A stretch of DNA of 64,000 bases from Blautia_A ammoniilytica. Its GTDB lineage: Bacteria; Bacillota; Clostridia; Lachnospirales; Lachnospiraceae. Below, one piece after another: positions 40,070-48,916 of the stretch. The position numbers and the translations under genes are program-made. The DNA lies in contig NZ_JAOQJL010000006.1 of NCBI RefSeq assembly GCF_025566965.1, positions 73,917 through 137,916 on the forward strand, given 5' to 3'. Below the pieces are notes generated by a model. That model did no database searches and was not told the origin of the DNA. It saw only the letters and a list, made by a program, of their open reading frames with translations. Every line of letters starts with the position of its first letter. Position 1 is the stretch's first letter.

Positions 40070-40098
40070 AGTATATCCTGTTTTTCCTCATCAGGCAA
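40070..40098 (-). promoter_or_regulatory. Sigma-A promoter of the PrsA-like gene
   Basis: TTGCCT (40093-40098), 17-bp spacer, TATACT (40070-40075) on the minus strand. Confidence 0.7.
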
Positions 40099-40168
40099 CT
40101 ATTTTTGTGTGAATTTTGATGATACCAGGGTTAAAAGGTCCAGGACCGCCTGTGCTTGGTTGTTCCCC

Positions 40169-43100
40169 TTATTCCACCAGTTCCAGCAATTCCTCTGCAA
40201 ACCGGGTAAGTGCAGGAACCACAGGTCCTACCGGCGCAAACAGGAATTTGGGCGTCTGATCGTTTTTAAATTGCAGGGACCGTCTGTATTTTTCCATAAG
40301 CGGCGGAATTCCTGCCGGATTGATCTTTGCATTTTCATATAAAGTGATCCTGCACTCCCTGGATGTCTGTTTGATCTCCGTAATATATGCCTGGTGTGCC
40401 AGTGCCTTCAGACGGGCAATGGCCAGAAGGTTTAATACTGCTTTTGGCGGTTCCCCAAAACGATCGATCAGCTCTTCCAGCATTTCATCATAATCCTGCT
40501 GAGACTCTATCCCTGCGATCCGTTTATAAATATCCAGCTTCTGAAACTCATTGGATATATAGGTGTCCGGGATAAATGCATCCATTACAAGGTCTATAGT
40601 GGTCTCAAAATCGTCCATGGTCTGAATGCCCTTAGCCTCTTTGACTGCTTCACTAAGCATCTTGCAGTACAGATCATAACCTACTGCATTCATATGTCCA
40701 TGCTGCTGCGCTCCAAGAAGGTTTCCTGCTCCGCGGATCTCCAGATCCCGCATGGCGATCTTGAACCCGCTTCCCAGGTCTGTAAACTCCCGTATAGCAG
40801 ACAGTCTTTTTTCTGCTGTTTCTTTCAGCATACGGTTCTGCCTGTACATCAAAAATGCATATGCTGTCCGGTTGGAACGGCCAATACGCCCCCGCAACTG
40901 ATAAAGCTGAGAAAGTCCATACTTATCTGAGTCATGAATGATCATAGTATTAACATTGGAAATATCCAGCCCCGTTTCAATGATCGTAGTGGAAACCAGT
41001 ACATCGATCTCACCGCTTATAAAACCATACATCACCCGTTCCAATTCCCGTTCGCTCATTTGTCCATGGGCAAAATCTACCCTGGCATCCGGAACAAGCT
41101 TTCCGATCCTGGCAGCTACTTCATCAATATCTGTCACCCGATTATATACATAATAAACCTGTCCGCCACGGCGCAGTTCTCTTTTAATGGCTTCCCGGAC
41201 AGTCTCTTCATCATACTCCATCACATAGGTCTGGATAGGCATACGATCCATAGGCGGTTCTTCCAGCACACTCATATCCCTGATCCCGATCAAGCTCATA
41301 TGAAGGGTTCTTGGAATAGGTGTGGCGGTAAGTGTCAACACATCCACATCCTTCTTCATCTGCTTGATCCGCTCTTTATGTGCAACCCCGAAGCGCTGCT
41401 CCTCGTCAATGATCAGAAGACCAAGGTTTTTAAATATTACATCCTTAGAAAGGACTCTGTGGGTACCTATCACAATATCCACCTGTCCCTTTTTCAGATC
41501 ATCCAGTGTTTTCTTCTGCTGGGCAGGCGTGCGGAACCGGCACAGCAGATCCACACGTACAGGAAATTCTTTCATCCTTTGTACAAAAGTATTGTAATGC
41601 TGCTGAGCCAAGATTGTAGTAGGCACCAGATACACCACCTGACGGCTTTCCTGTACAGCCTTAAAGGCAGCCCGCAGGGCAATCTCCGTTTTTCCATACC
41701 CTACATCGCCACATACAAGACGATCCATGATCTTGGTGCTTTCCATATCTTTCTTGGTATCTTCAATGGCCATCAGCTGATCGTCCGTTTCCTCATAGGG
41801 AAACATTTCCTCAAATTCTCTTTGCCATACAGTATCCGGGCCGCATACATACCCTTCTTTTTCCTGCCTGGCTGCATACAGCTCCACCAGCTCTTTTGCA
41901 ATATTCTTTACGGCTCCCCGCACCTTTGTTTTGGTACGGTTCCATTCCTGTGTTCCCAGCTTATTCAGCTTAGGCTTCCTGTCTGCATCTGCGCCGGTGT
42001 ATTTCTGTAGGGCATCCAGCTGAGTAGCCAGAATATACAGGTTGCTTCCATCTCTGTACTCAATCTTTATATAGTCCTTGACGATCTTATCCACTTCTAC
42101 CTTCTCAATCCCTCGGTAGATCCCCAATCCATGCTTTTCATGGACTACATAATCTCCAATGGAAAGCTCGGAAAAATCCTGGATATGATTGCCATTATAT
42201 TTTTTTCGTTTTTTCTTTTTTTTCTGCTCCTGGCCAAAGATGTCCGTCTCCGTCATCACTGCAAATTTAACCAATGGATATTCAAAGCCTCTGCTTGCAT
42301 GGCCATACAGCACCATGATCTCTCCCGGCTGGATCACCCGGTCATAATCCTGACTATAAAAAGCATTCAGGCCTTCAGCCTGCAGATCCTTTGCCAGCCG
42401 TTCTGCCCTGGTACGTGAGCCGGATAATAGAGCGATCTGATATCCCTGCTTTTTGTATTTAAAAAGGTCTTTTACAAGGAGCTCAAAGCTGCTGTTGTAG
42501 GAATTTACAGATTGGACCGTCAGCCCAAAATTATCCGTAAATCTCCACCCTTCCCGGTTTGGTTCCAAAGCACATAGGGCGATACAGTTTCTTTTGTTCA
42601 GGTTTTTCTTAACATCCTCAAACCTGCACAGCCACTGTCCCGGAAGCTTCTGTTCCCCTTTTTCCTCCCTGTGCATCAGGCTCTGCTGATATTCCTCTTC
42701 CACAGCCTGGCCATTTTCTGTCAGCCGGTTAGGCTCATCCAGGAAAATCAAAGCTTCCTCCTCCGGGAAGTAATCAAGAAAAGATACCATACCTTTGTCC
42801 AGCGTTTTTTCTGCTGCCGGATAAATCATGATTTCTTCCAGATTATCCAAAGAACGCTGGCTTTCTGCATCAAAGCTGCGGATAGAATCCACTTCATCTC
42901 CCCATAGCTCTATACGCCATGGATTTTCTTCTGTCAGCGAATAAATATCCACAATGCCTCCACGGACTGAAAACTGTCCCGGCATCTCCACCTGGCCTAC
43001 ACGCTCATATCCCAATTCTACCAGGGATTTTTTCAGCTGCTCCATATCGATCACACTGTCATTGTAAAAATGAAGCACCCGATTCTGTATTTTATCCAGA

Positions 43101-43483
43101 GGCATCAGATAATCCATGCAGCCGTCAATGCTGGTAAAAACCGTAACCTCTTCCCTCTCAAGAAGTGCCTGGATCACCTGCATTCTCTGCCTGATCAGAA
43201 GGTTTCCGTGAATGTCAGCCTGAAAAAAAAGCAGATCCTTGGCCGGATAATACAGCACTGTTTTATCATAAAAACGTGTGTCCTCATATAGTTCCTTTGC
43301 TCTTTTTTCATCCTCACAGATCACCAGGCGACGCCGGAACATGTCAGACAATCCGTGAATCATATTCGCTTTTTGAGAAAGGGTGCAGCCGGTCAACAGC
43401 AACACCCCTTTGTTATTTTTTATAGATTTCTGTATTTCTTCAAACTCTGCAAGATTGTGTAAAGGTTGAATAAATGTTTTCAT
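40169..43483 (-). CDS. mfd: Transcription-repair coupling factor Mfd
   Basis: An 1104-residue translocase that removes RNA polymerase stalled at DNA damage and recruits UvrA. Domain order is as in Mfd: UvrB-like N-terminal module (to about 340), RNA-polymerase-interacting domain (YVVHEKHGLGIYRGIEKVEVDK), superfamily 2 helicase lobes with Walker A GDVGYGKTEIA, DEEQRFGV box and TATPIPRTL, the RGAGNLLGAQQHG relay segment, and a C-terminal regulatory domain. Slightly shorter than the usual 1150 residues. Its ATG overlaps the pth stop (ATGA), the common pth-mfd arrangement of Firmicutes. Confidence 0.96.
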   Translation of the reverse strand: MKTFIQPLHNLAEFEEIQKSIKNNKGVLLLTGCTLSQKANMIHGLSDMFRRRLVICEDEKRAKELYEDTRFYDKTVLYYPAKDLLFFQADIHGNLLIRQRMQVIQALLEREEVTVFTSIDGCMDYLMPLDKIQNRVLHFYNDSVIDMEQLKKSLVELGYERVGQVEMPGQFSVRGGIVDIYSLTEENPWRIELWGDEVDSIRSFDAESQRSLDNLEEIMIYPAAEKTLDKGMVSFLDYFPEEEALIFLDEPNRLTENGQAVEEEYQQSLMHREEKGEQKLPGQWLCRFEDVKKNLNKRNCIALCALEPNREGWRFTDNFGLTVQSVNSYNSSFELLVKDLFKYKKQGYQIALLSGSRTRAERLAKDLQAEGLNAFYSQDYDRVIQPGEIMVLYGHASRGFEYPLVKFAVMTETDIFGQEQKKKKKRKKYNGNHIQDFSELSIGDYVVHEKHGLGIYRGIEKVEVDKIVKDYIKIEYRDGSNLYILATQLDALQKYTGADADRKPKLNKLGTQEWNRTKTKVRGAVKNIAKELVELYAARQEKEGYVCGPDTVWQREFEEMFPYEETDDQLMAIEDTKKDMESTKIMDRLVCGDVGYGKTEIALRAAFKAVQESRQVVYLVPTTILAQQHYNTFVQRMKEFPVRVDLLCRFRTPAQQKKTLDDLKKGQVDIVIGTHRVLSKDVIFKNLGLLIIDEEQRFGVAHKERIKQMKKDVDVLTLTATPIPRTLHMSLIGIRDMSVLEEPPMDRMPIQTYVMEYDEETVREAIKRELRRGGQVYYVYNRVTDIDEVAARIGKLVPDARVDFAHGQMSERELERVMYGFISGEIDVLVSTTIIETGLDISNVNTMIIHDSDKYGLSQLYQLRGRIGRSNRTAYAFLMYRQNRMLKETAEKRLSAIREFTDLGSGFKIAMRDLEIRGAGNLLGAQQHGHMNAVGYDLYCKMLSEAVKEAKGIQTMDDFETTIDLVMDAFIPDTYISNEFQKLDIYKRIAGIESQQDYDEMLEELIDRFGEPPKAVLNLLAIARLKALAHQAYITEIKQTSRECRITLYENAKINPAGIPPLMEKYRRSLQFKNDQTPKFLFAPVGPVVPALTRFAEELLELVE

Positions 43484-44055
43484 ATTTTCTTTTTCCGATT
43501 ATATTCATTCATGGCCGCATCCGGTCCCTGTGCAATAATTTTTTCAACAGCATCTGCCGCCTCCCGGATCGCTTCATCCACCAGCTTACGTTCACTGTCC
43601 GGGAATCTGGACAACACATGATCCGCCAGATCCCAGCCTTGGGGCTTGGCACCTACGCCAATTTTGATCCTGACGAAATTCTGAGTGCCCAGCTTCTGGA
43701 TAATGTCTTTTAATCCATTATGACCACCTGCGCTGCCCTGCTTACGAATTCGCAACTGCCCCGGCTCCAGATCAATATCATCGCTGATCACGATCAATTC
43801 CTTTTCAGGATCGATCTTGAAAAAATTCACCATATCACGGACAGGGCCTCCGCTAAGATTCATAAAGGAAAGAGGTTTCATCAAAATAGCCTTGTCACCG
43901 CCTATGATCCCTTTTCCATACATTGCATTAAATTTTACGCCGCCCTGCGGTACATTATGCTTTTCGATCAGGCAATCAACGGTGTCAAACCCCATATTAT
44001 GCCTGGTTGCCTCGTACTGTCTTCCTGGATTTCCCAAACCAACTATTAAATACAT
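43480..44055 (-). CDS. pth: Peptidyl-tRNA hydrolase
   Basis: A 191-residue enzyme that recycles peptidyl-tRNA dropped from ribosomes. Seen: MYLIVGLGNPGRQYEATRHN with the catalytic His in TRHNMGFDTVD, LMKPLSFMNLSGGPV, VISDDIDLEPG and KQGSAGGHNGLKDI. Normal length. It lies 16 bp downstream of the CobW-fusion gene and overlaps mfd, so it belongs to a four-gene operon. GAGGACAAT is the ribosome site. Confidence 0.96.
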   Translation of the reverse strand: MYLIVGLGNPGRQYEATRHNMGFDTVDCLIEKHNVPQGGVKFNAMYGKGIIGGDKAILMKPLSFMNLSGGPVRDMVNFFKIDPEKELIVISDDIDLEPGQLRIRKQGSAGGHNGLKDIIQKLGTQNFVRIKIGVGAKPQGWDLADHVLSRFPDSERKLVDEAIREAADAVEKIIAQGPDAAMNEYNRKKKI

Positions 44056-44071
44056 ATTGTCCTCATGCTAT

Positions 44072-45022
44072 CTAATTAAAATATACCATTTCTTCTTCCA
44101 GTGGCTCACATGGCGTAACATTCTCTGCATAAAGAACCACGCCATCTCCCTGGTATTCCATTCGTCTTTCAAAAGCCACTTTTGCAGTAACCTCCACCCA
44201 TTCCTTTTCTTTCAGCTTAGGTGCAAATGCACTTTTGCATACAAAGCCAAGGAATGTAGTATCATCTGCGCAACAGGTCATGGCGATCCTTCCAGGAACA
44301 AAGAATTTGCTGCCCATTCCGCGTGGCTTCATAACCCTTCCCTTAAACCGGACAGTTTTTCCAACATAAGTATCCGGGTGATCCATTGCATCCACAAACC
44401 AGATACCGTAATCCTCAGGCGGAATTTCAATCACAGGAGCATTTACGTCAAAGGGCATCTGATCCCCGAAAATATCATCGATCTCCCCTTCTTCATCTTC
44501 AAAGATCACTTCTGCACTCTGGTTGGAAACCTTAATGCTTCTCCGGTAATTGGCCAGCGGATCTTCTCTCTTGCACCGGTTAAATACTACCATGTCCGTA
44601 TATTTCACCATGTCCATAAAAATGGACTTCATATTTGCCATATATACCTGGAACGTACTTCCGTCCACACAGGTAATCTGCTGTTCCACACCCCAGCCAA
44701 AGGGCAGCTTCATGTCATAAAACCTGCTGACCAGCCACATGCCATTGTATTCAATGACCACTCTGTCCGGCTGATGGATGATCTCCATTGCCTCTAAGCG
44801 CTCTGTAGTCAGATCCTCTTCTTTTTCGATCACTTCTACCACTGTATTATTTTTCGCAAGGGCTTTTGTATCGTATTCCTCTTCTCCCTCTTCCATAAGT
44901 ATAAGAAGTGTTTTTCCATCGATCTGGAAATAGTCCTGATCCAAGGTAAATCTGAGAAAAGTGGTTTTACCGCTTTCCAGAAATCCTGTGATCAAATATA
45001 TGGGAACCCTGATCTCATCCAT
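44072..45022 (-). CDS. CobW-type GTPase fused to a YcgQ/DUF1980-like C-terminal domain
   Basis: A 316-residue two-part protein. The N-terminal 200 residues are a G3E/CobW-like P-loop domain with ITGFLESGKTTF (11-22) and VIEYNGMW, but no CxCC motif. The last 110 residues (VGKTVRFKGRVMKPRGM, FVPGRIAMTCCADDTTFLGF, EWVEVTAKVAFERR) resemble, by family knowledge, the soluble domain of the two-component permease partner YcgQ (DUF1980), including its CC-A-D motif. The two genes around it are a CxCC CobW protein (15 bp upstream) and pth. GTP-driven metal (zinc?) delivery or sensing is inferred; the CC pair may bind metal. GGAGGATAGACC supports the start. Confidence 0.78.
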   Translation of the reverse strand: MDEIRVPIYLITGFLESGKTTFLRFTLDQDYFQIDGKTLLILMEEGEEEYDTKALAKNNTVVEVIEKEEDLTTERLEAMEIIHQPDRVVIEYNGMWLVSRFYDMKLPFGWGVEQQITCVDGSTFQVYMANMKSIFMDMVKYTDMVVFNRCKREDPLANYRRSIKVSNQSAEVIFEDEEGEIDDIFGDQMPFDVNAPVIEIPPEDYGIWFVDAMDHPDTYVGKTVRFKGRVMKPRGMGSKFFVPGRIAMTCCADDTTFLGFVCKSAFAPKLKEKEWVEVTAKVAFERRMEYQGDGVVLYAENVTPCEPLEEEMVYFN

Positions 45023-45037
45023 GGTCTATCCTCCGCC

Positions 45038-46234
45038 TTATGCATTCAATCCAAAAAGCTGTGCCAGTTTCTCTTCATTCAGCTTGGATCCGATCACGCA
45101 GAGACGACCGGTGTATTCAGGTGCACCTTCACGGATCTCTGTTTCTTCCGGAACCATGTCAAAATAAATCCATGTTCCATCTTCTGCAGGCAGCATTCCC
45201 TTTGCACGAAGGATGATACCATATTCCTCAGATGCTGACAGTGCTTCCAGCATTTTCTCCAGTGCTTCTCTGGTATATTTCTTAATAGTCTCACGGCCCC
45301 AGCTTGTAAATACTTCATCTGCATGATGGTGATGATGATCATGGTGGTGATCATGTCCACAGCCGCAACTGCATTCCTCATCATGATCGTGGTGATGGTG
45401 ATGCTCATGTTCGTGGTCATGGTCATGTCCGCAGCTACACTCTTCATCGTGGTCATGGTGATGTTCATGCTCGTGGTCATGGTCATGTCCGCAGCCACAC
45501 TCTTCATCATGGTCGTGGTGATGGTGATGTTCATGCTCGTGGTCGTGGTCATGGTCGTGTCCGCAGCCGCATTCTTCATCATGGTCATGGTGATGATGAT
45601 GCTCATGCTCCTCTTTCAAAAGCTCTTCTTCCAGAGATACAGGATGCTCCATAACCTCCAGCAGCTTCTTACCTTCCAGCTTCTCGATAGGTGTGGTGAT
45701 GATGGCAGCATTCTTATTAATCTCCCTTAAAAGCTCCATTGCCTTTGTGGCTTTTTCTTCATCCACAATATCTGTACGGCTCATAATGATAGCCCCGGCA
45801 TACTCTACCTGGTTGTTGAAAAACTCGCCAAAATTTCTCATATACATCTTGCATTTCTTTGCATCAACAACCGTTGTATAGCTATTCAGTGTTATATCAA
45901 CTTCTTTTTCCACACCCTGTACAGCCTTGATCACATCAGACAGCTTGCCTACACCGGATGGCTCAATAAGGATACGGTCCGGATGGTACTTCTCTACAAC
46001 TTCCTTTAAGGATGCTCCAAAATCGCCGACCAGAGAGCAGCAGATACATCCGGAATTCATTTCACGGATCTGAATCCCTGCTTCTTTTAAGAAACCACCG
46101 TCAATGCCAATCTCGCCAAATTCATTCTCGATCAAAACAACCTGCTCACCCTGAAATGCATCCTTCAACAGCTTTTTTATAAGAGTTGTTTTTCCAGCTC
46201 CAAGAAATCCTGAAACAATATCAATCTTTACCAT
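45038..46234 (-). CDS. CobW-family GTPase with CxCC motif and histidine-rich repeat region
   Basis: A 398-residue metal-chaperone-type GTPase. Walker A GFLGAGKTT (9-17), ENEFGEIGID, the metal-binding CICC at 63-66 and RILIEPSGVGKLSD are all present, and a CobW_C domain closes the protein. Between them (about 207-308) is a region of four to five repeats of the type HHHHHDHDEECGCGHDHDH, made almost only of His, Asp, Glu, Cys and Gly. Such regions bind zinc, nickel or cobalt, so a metal store or buffer is likely. The start at 46234 follows AAAGGAAAATAAA. First gene of the operon with the CobW fusion, pth and mfd. Confidence 0.88.
   Translation of the reverse strand: MVKIDIVSGFLGAGKTTLIKKLLKDAFQGEQVVLIENEFGEIGIDGGFLKEAGIQIREMNSGCICCSLVGDFGASLKEVVEKYHPDRILIEPSGVGKLSDVIKAVQGVEKEVDITLNSYTTVVDAKKCKMYMRNFGEFFNNQVEYAGAIIMSRTDIVDEEKATKAMELLREINKNAAIITTPIEKLEGKKLLEVMEHPVSLEEELLKEEHEHHHHHDHDEECGCGHDHDHDHEHEHHHHHDHDEECGCGHDHDHEHEHHHDHDEECSCGHDHDHEHEHHHHHDHDEECSCGCGHDHHHDHHHHHADEVFTSWGRETIKKYTREALEKMLEALSASEEYGIILRAKGMLPAEDGTWIYFDMVPEETEIREGAPEYTGRLCVIGSKLNEEKLAQLFGLNA
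45313..45615 (-). repeat. In-frame tandem repeats coding the His-rich metal region
   Basis: Near-identical units built from TCATGGTGATG/TCATGTCCGCAGC wording recur across about 300 bp, each encoding a His/Asp cluster followed by EECxCGHDHDH. Copy number could change by slippage without breaking the frame. Confidence 0.8.
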
Positions 46235-46499
46235 TTTATTTTCCTTTCTGTTCTGGATTTGATCCATGAACGCAACTTGACCAGGAAACGCTTGCGCCCC
46301 CTGGTTCATGCATAAAACGACGGCCGACGTCCCTGATCACAATACTGTAAACGTAACTGCTCCATATCCTCGCAGTCACCGGAAAGTATCTGTATCTCTT
46401 AGAAACGTCAGCCTGATATTCTTTTATCTAAGTCGAAGAAAATGTTCTCTTCGCAATAAATAAAACACTACCTTACGGTTCACAGCGGCTCGCTCTAAA
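46235..46499. other. Intergenic stretch between the small protein and the CobW operon
   Basis: 265 bp with no open frame that looks coding. Imperfect hairpins are visible near 46260-46312 (CATGAACGC... against ...GGTTCATG) and at 46432-46448 (CGAAGA...TCTTCG). The CobW operon promoter must lie here, but no convincing -35/-10 pair was found. Confidence 0.4.
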
Positions 46500-46733
46500 T
46501 CAGCCGTTGATCATGAAGTTCATCAGCTTCTCGATGTCTTCTTTCTCATATGCTACGATCTCAAGCTCCGGAATCTCGCCATTGGAGAAGATGTTTGCCA
46601 GAGATACATACTGAGATAATTTGGACTTCAGATTCAGTCTGTCGCCTTCGCCTGTAACAAGCTCAACTTTACCTGCACAGCTGTCAACTACTTCAAAAAA
46701 TTTATCAACGTCTTTAATATTGGATACTTTCAT
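46500..46733 (-). CDS. Conserved 77-residue Lachnospiraceae protein of unknown function
   Basis: A small soluble acidic protein, MKVSNIKDVDKFFEVVDSC then KVELVTGEGDRLNLKSKLSQY. I recognise it as a short conserved family in gut Clostridia (some databases name relatives polyA polymerase, apparently without basis). Helix-rich with one cysteine and no motif that gives a function. ATG 46733 follows AAAGGAGATATTAGC; a perfect-10 promoter lies at 46819-46847. Single-gene unit. Confidence 0.72.
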   Translation of the reverse strand: MKVSNIKDVDKFFEVVDSCAGKVELVTGEGDRLNLKSKLSQYVSLANIFSNGEIPELEIVAYEKEDIEKLMNFMING

Positions 46734-46818
46734 GCTAATATCTCCTTTCAAACTCTACGCTTTCCTGATTAATATAACTGTTCAGCACTTTCACAATTAT
46801 ATCTATTTTCGCGCTCAT

Positions 46819-46847
46819 TATACCCTAACTTTTTCTAAAAAGCAAGA
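46819..46847 (-). promoter_or_regulatory. Sigma-A promoter of the 77-residue protein gene
   Basis: TTGCTT (46842-46847), 17-bp spacer, TATAAT (46819-46824) on the minus strand. Confidence 0.8.
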
Positions 46848-46998
46848 GCAGGTTCACTTAATACAGAAAAAAAATCAGTAAAAAATCAGTAAAAGATCGG
46901 TAAAGATTATTGTACACAGGCAATCTCCCACCAGGAGCTTTACCATGAATATGAAAAATCAGGCAAGTCAATATGGTGGTTACTTAATATTCGATGTA

Positions 46999-48882
46999 CT
47001 AATACTGGAAAATAGCGATCCCGTATGCAGGCAGCGGATACGCAAACGAATATGGCCTGTTGTCGCACTCCTGCTTCACTGCCCGGAATACCTTCTTCCC
47101 GGTTCTTCCATTCTCGTCCATAAGCTGTGTATATTGCTTAAGTCTTGGCACACCAACCCGGTAGTCCGGTCTTGCAACCGGTGTAAAATTACATATAAAA
47201 AGAAGATTGTTTCTCTTGGTAGGCGACTTTCGCACAAAGCTGAAAATACTTCTGTAGGCATCGTCTGCATTAATCCATTCAAATCCCTGAGGATCATTAT
47301 CTGTGGCATGAACGGCAGGATACTTCCTGTAAATATACAGCAGATCCTTAACAAAGCTCTGCAGATCCCGGTGCTCCTTTTCCTGAAGTAGGAACCAGTC
47401 AAGCTCACGCTCCTCACTCCACTCCCGCAGCTGCCCGAAATCTTGTCCCATAAACAGCAGCTTCTTACCAGGATGTCCCATCATAAATGTATATCCGGCT
47501 TTCAGGTTTTTGAATTTGTCCTCCAGTTCACCTGGCATCTTACTGAGCATGGAGCATTTCAGATGAACCACCTCATCATGGGAAAGCACCAGCACATATT
47601 TCTCACTGTAAGCATATGTAATGGCAAAGGTCATCTTGTTGTGATTATCCTTGCGGAAATAAGGATCCAGCTTCATATATTCCAGGAAATCATTCATCCA
47701 TCCCATGTTCCATTTCAGGGAAAATCCAAGACCGCCATCCTCTGCTTTGCCAGTTACCTTAGGCCATGCCGTAGACTCTTCGGCGATCATCACAGTCCCA
47801 TGATTTCTTCCAAGGACAACCGTATTCAGGTGCTTAAAAAATTCAATCGCCTCCAGATTCTCATTGCCGCCGTACTTATTGGCTACCCACTGGCCGTCAC
47901 TCTTACCATAATCCAGATAAAGCATGGACGCTACTGCATCCACACGCAGGCCATCCACATGGCATTCTTCGATCCAGAAAAGTGCATTGGCAATCAGGAA
48001 GTTCTTTACCTCCGGACGTCCGTAATTGTAGATCTTAGTGCCCCAGTCTGGATGCTCCCCCTGTCTTGGGTCTTCATGCTCATAAACTGCTGTACCGTCA
48101 AAATTGGCCAGTCCGTGGGCATCCTTGGGGAAATGAGCCGGAACCCAGTCCAGGATCACACCGATCTTCTGTCTGTGCAGATAATCGACCATATACTTAA
48201 AGTCCTGTGGAGTGCCATATCTGGAAGTAGGTGCATAATAGCCGGTAACCTGATACCCCCATGAACCGTCAAACGGGTGCTCTGCGATCCCCATCAGTTC
48301 TACATGGGTATATCCCATTTCTTTTACGTACTTGGCTAACATCTCACCAAATTCCCGGTAATTGAAAAAGCCTTCTCTGTTATCCTCAGTGCTTGGATGC
48401 TTCATCCAGGAGCCAGGATGCACTTCATAAATCGCCATTGCATCCTTTTTTTCGTTGAAACGAGGACGGTTCTTCATCCATACACCGTCATTCCATTTAT
48501 ATGAGGAAATATCTGTAATACGGGAGGCAGTTCCAGGACGCATCTCGGCTGCATTTGCATATGGATCCGCCTTATAAAGCTCTTCGCCATGCATCCCCAC
48601 AATATAAAACTTATACAGCTGCCCCTCTCTGGCTCCAGGCACAAAAACCTGGAAAACGCCAATAGGCCCGGCCTTTTCCATAGGATTTGCCTGGGTATCC
48701 CAATCATTAAACTCGCCGATCACGGATACATATTGTGCATTCGGTGCCCATACAGCAAAATATACACCTTTCTGTCTGCCATAAGAAACCGGATGGGCTC
48801 CCAGCTTCTTGTAAAGATCATAATGCGTTGCCTGTCCAAACAGATACTGATCCAGTTCTGTGAACTGCATTCTCTCTCCCAT
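46999..48882 (-). CDS. glgB: 1,4-alpha-glucan (glycogen) branching enzyme
   Basis: A 627-residue GH13 enzyme that makes alpha-1,6 branches in glycogen. An N-terminal carbohydrate-binding CBM48-type domain (FAVWAPNAQYVSVIGEFNDWD) precedes the barrel with GVILDWVPAHFP, GLRVDAVASMLYLDY (nucleophile Asp), VMIAEES (acid Glu) and VLVLSHDEVVH. A C-terminal beta domain ends at IAIFQY. Length and order are standard. ATG 48882 has AGGAGGTATTCAGT. It is 34 bp downstream of the GH13 glucosidase gene, so the two form an alpha-glucan operon. No other glycogen gene is present in the window. Confidence 0.95.
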   Translation of the reverse strand: MGERMQFTELDQYLFGQATHYDLYKKLGAHPVSYGRQKGVYFAVWAPNAQYVSVIGEFNDWDTQANPMEKAGPIGVFQVFVPGAREGQLYKFYIVGMHGEELYKADPYANAAEMRPGTASRITDISSYKWNDGVWMKNRPRFNEKKDAMAIYEVHPGSWMKHPSTEDNREGFFNYREFGEMLAKYVKEMGYTHVELMGIAEHPFDGSWGYQVTGYYAPTSRYGTPQDFKYMVDYLHRQKIGVILDWVPAHFPKDAHGLANFDGTAVYEHEDPRQGEHPDWGTKIYNYGRPEVKNFLIANALFWIEECHVDGLRVDAVASMLYLDYGKSDGQWVANKYGGNENLEAIEFFKHLNTVVLGRNHGTVMIAEESTAWPKVTGKAEDGGLGFSLKWNMGWMNDFLEYMKLDPYFRKDNHNKMTFAITYAYSEKYVLVLSHDEVVHLKCSMLSKMPGELEDKFKNLKAGYTFMMGHPGKKLLFMGQDFGQLREWSEERELDWFLLQEKEHRDLQSFVKDLLYIYRKYPAVHATDNDPQGFEWINADDAYRSIFSFVRKSPTKRNNLLFICNFTPVARPDYRVGVPRLKQYTQLMDENGRTGKKVFRAVKQECDNRPYSFAYPLPAYGIAIFQY

Positions 48883-48916
48883 ACTGAATACCTCCTAGAA
48901 AACATTTATTGGCATA

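Noticed and set aside
45313..45615. CRISPR-like repeat array
   Set aside because: The repeats are in frame within a CobW gene and encode His-rich metal-binding residues, with no unique spacers.
46260..46312. Possible metal-regulator (Zur-type) operator upstream of the CobW operon
   Set aside because: The inverted repeat is long and imperfect, and does not match a recognisable Zur or Fur box; kept only as a hairpin note.
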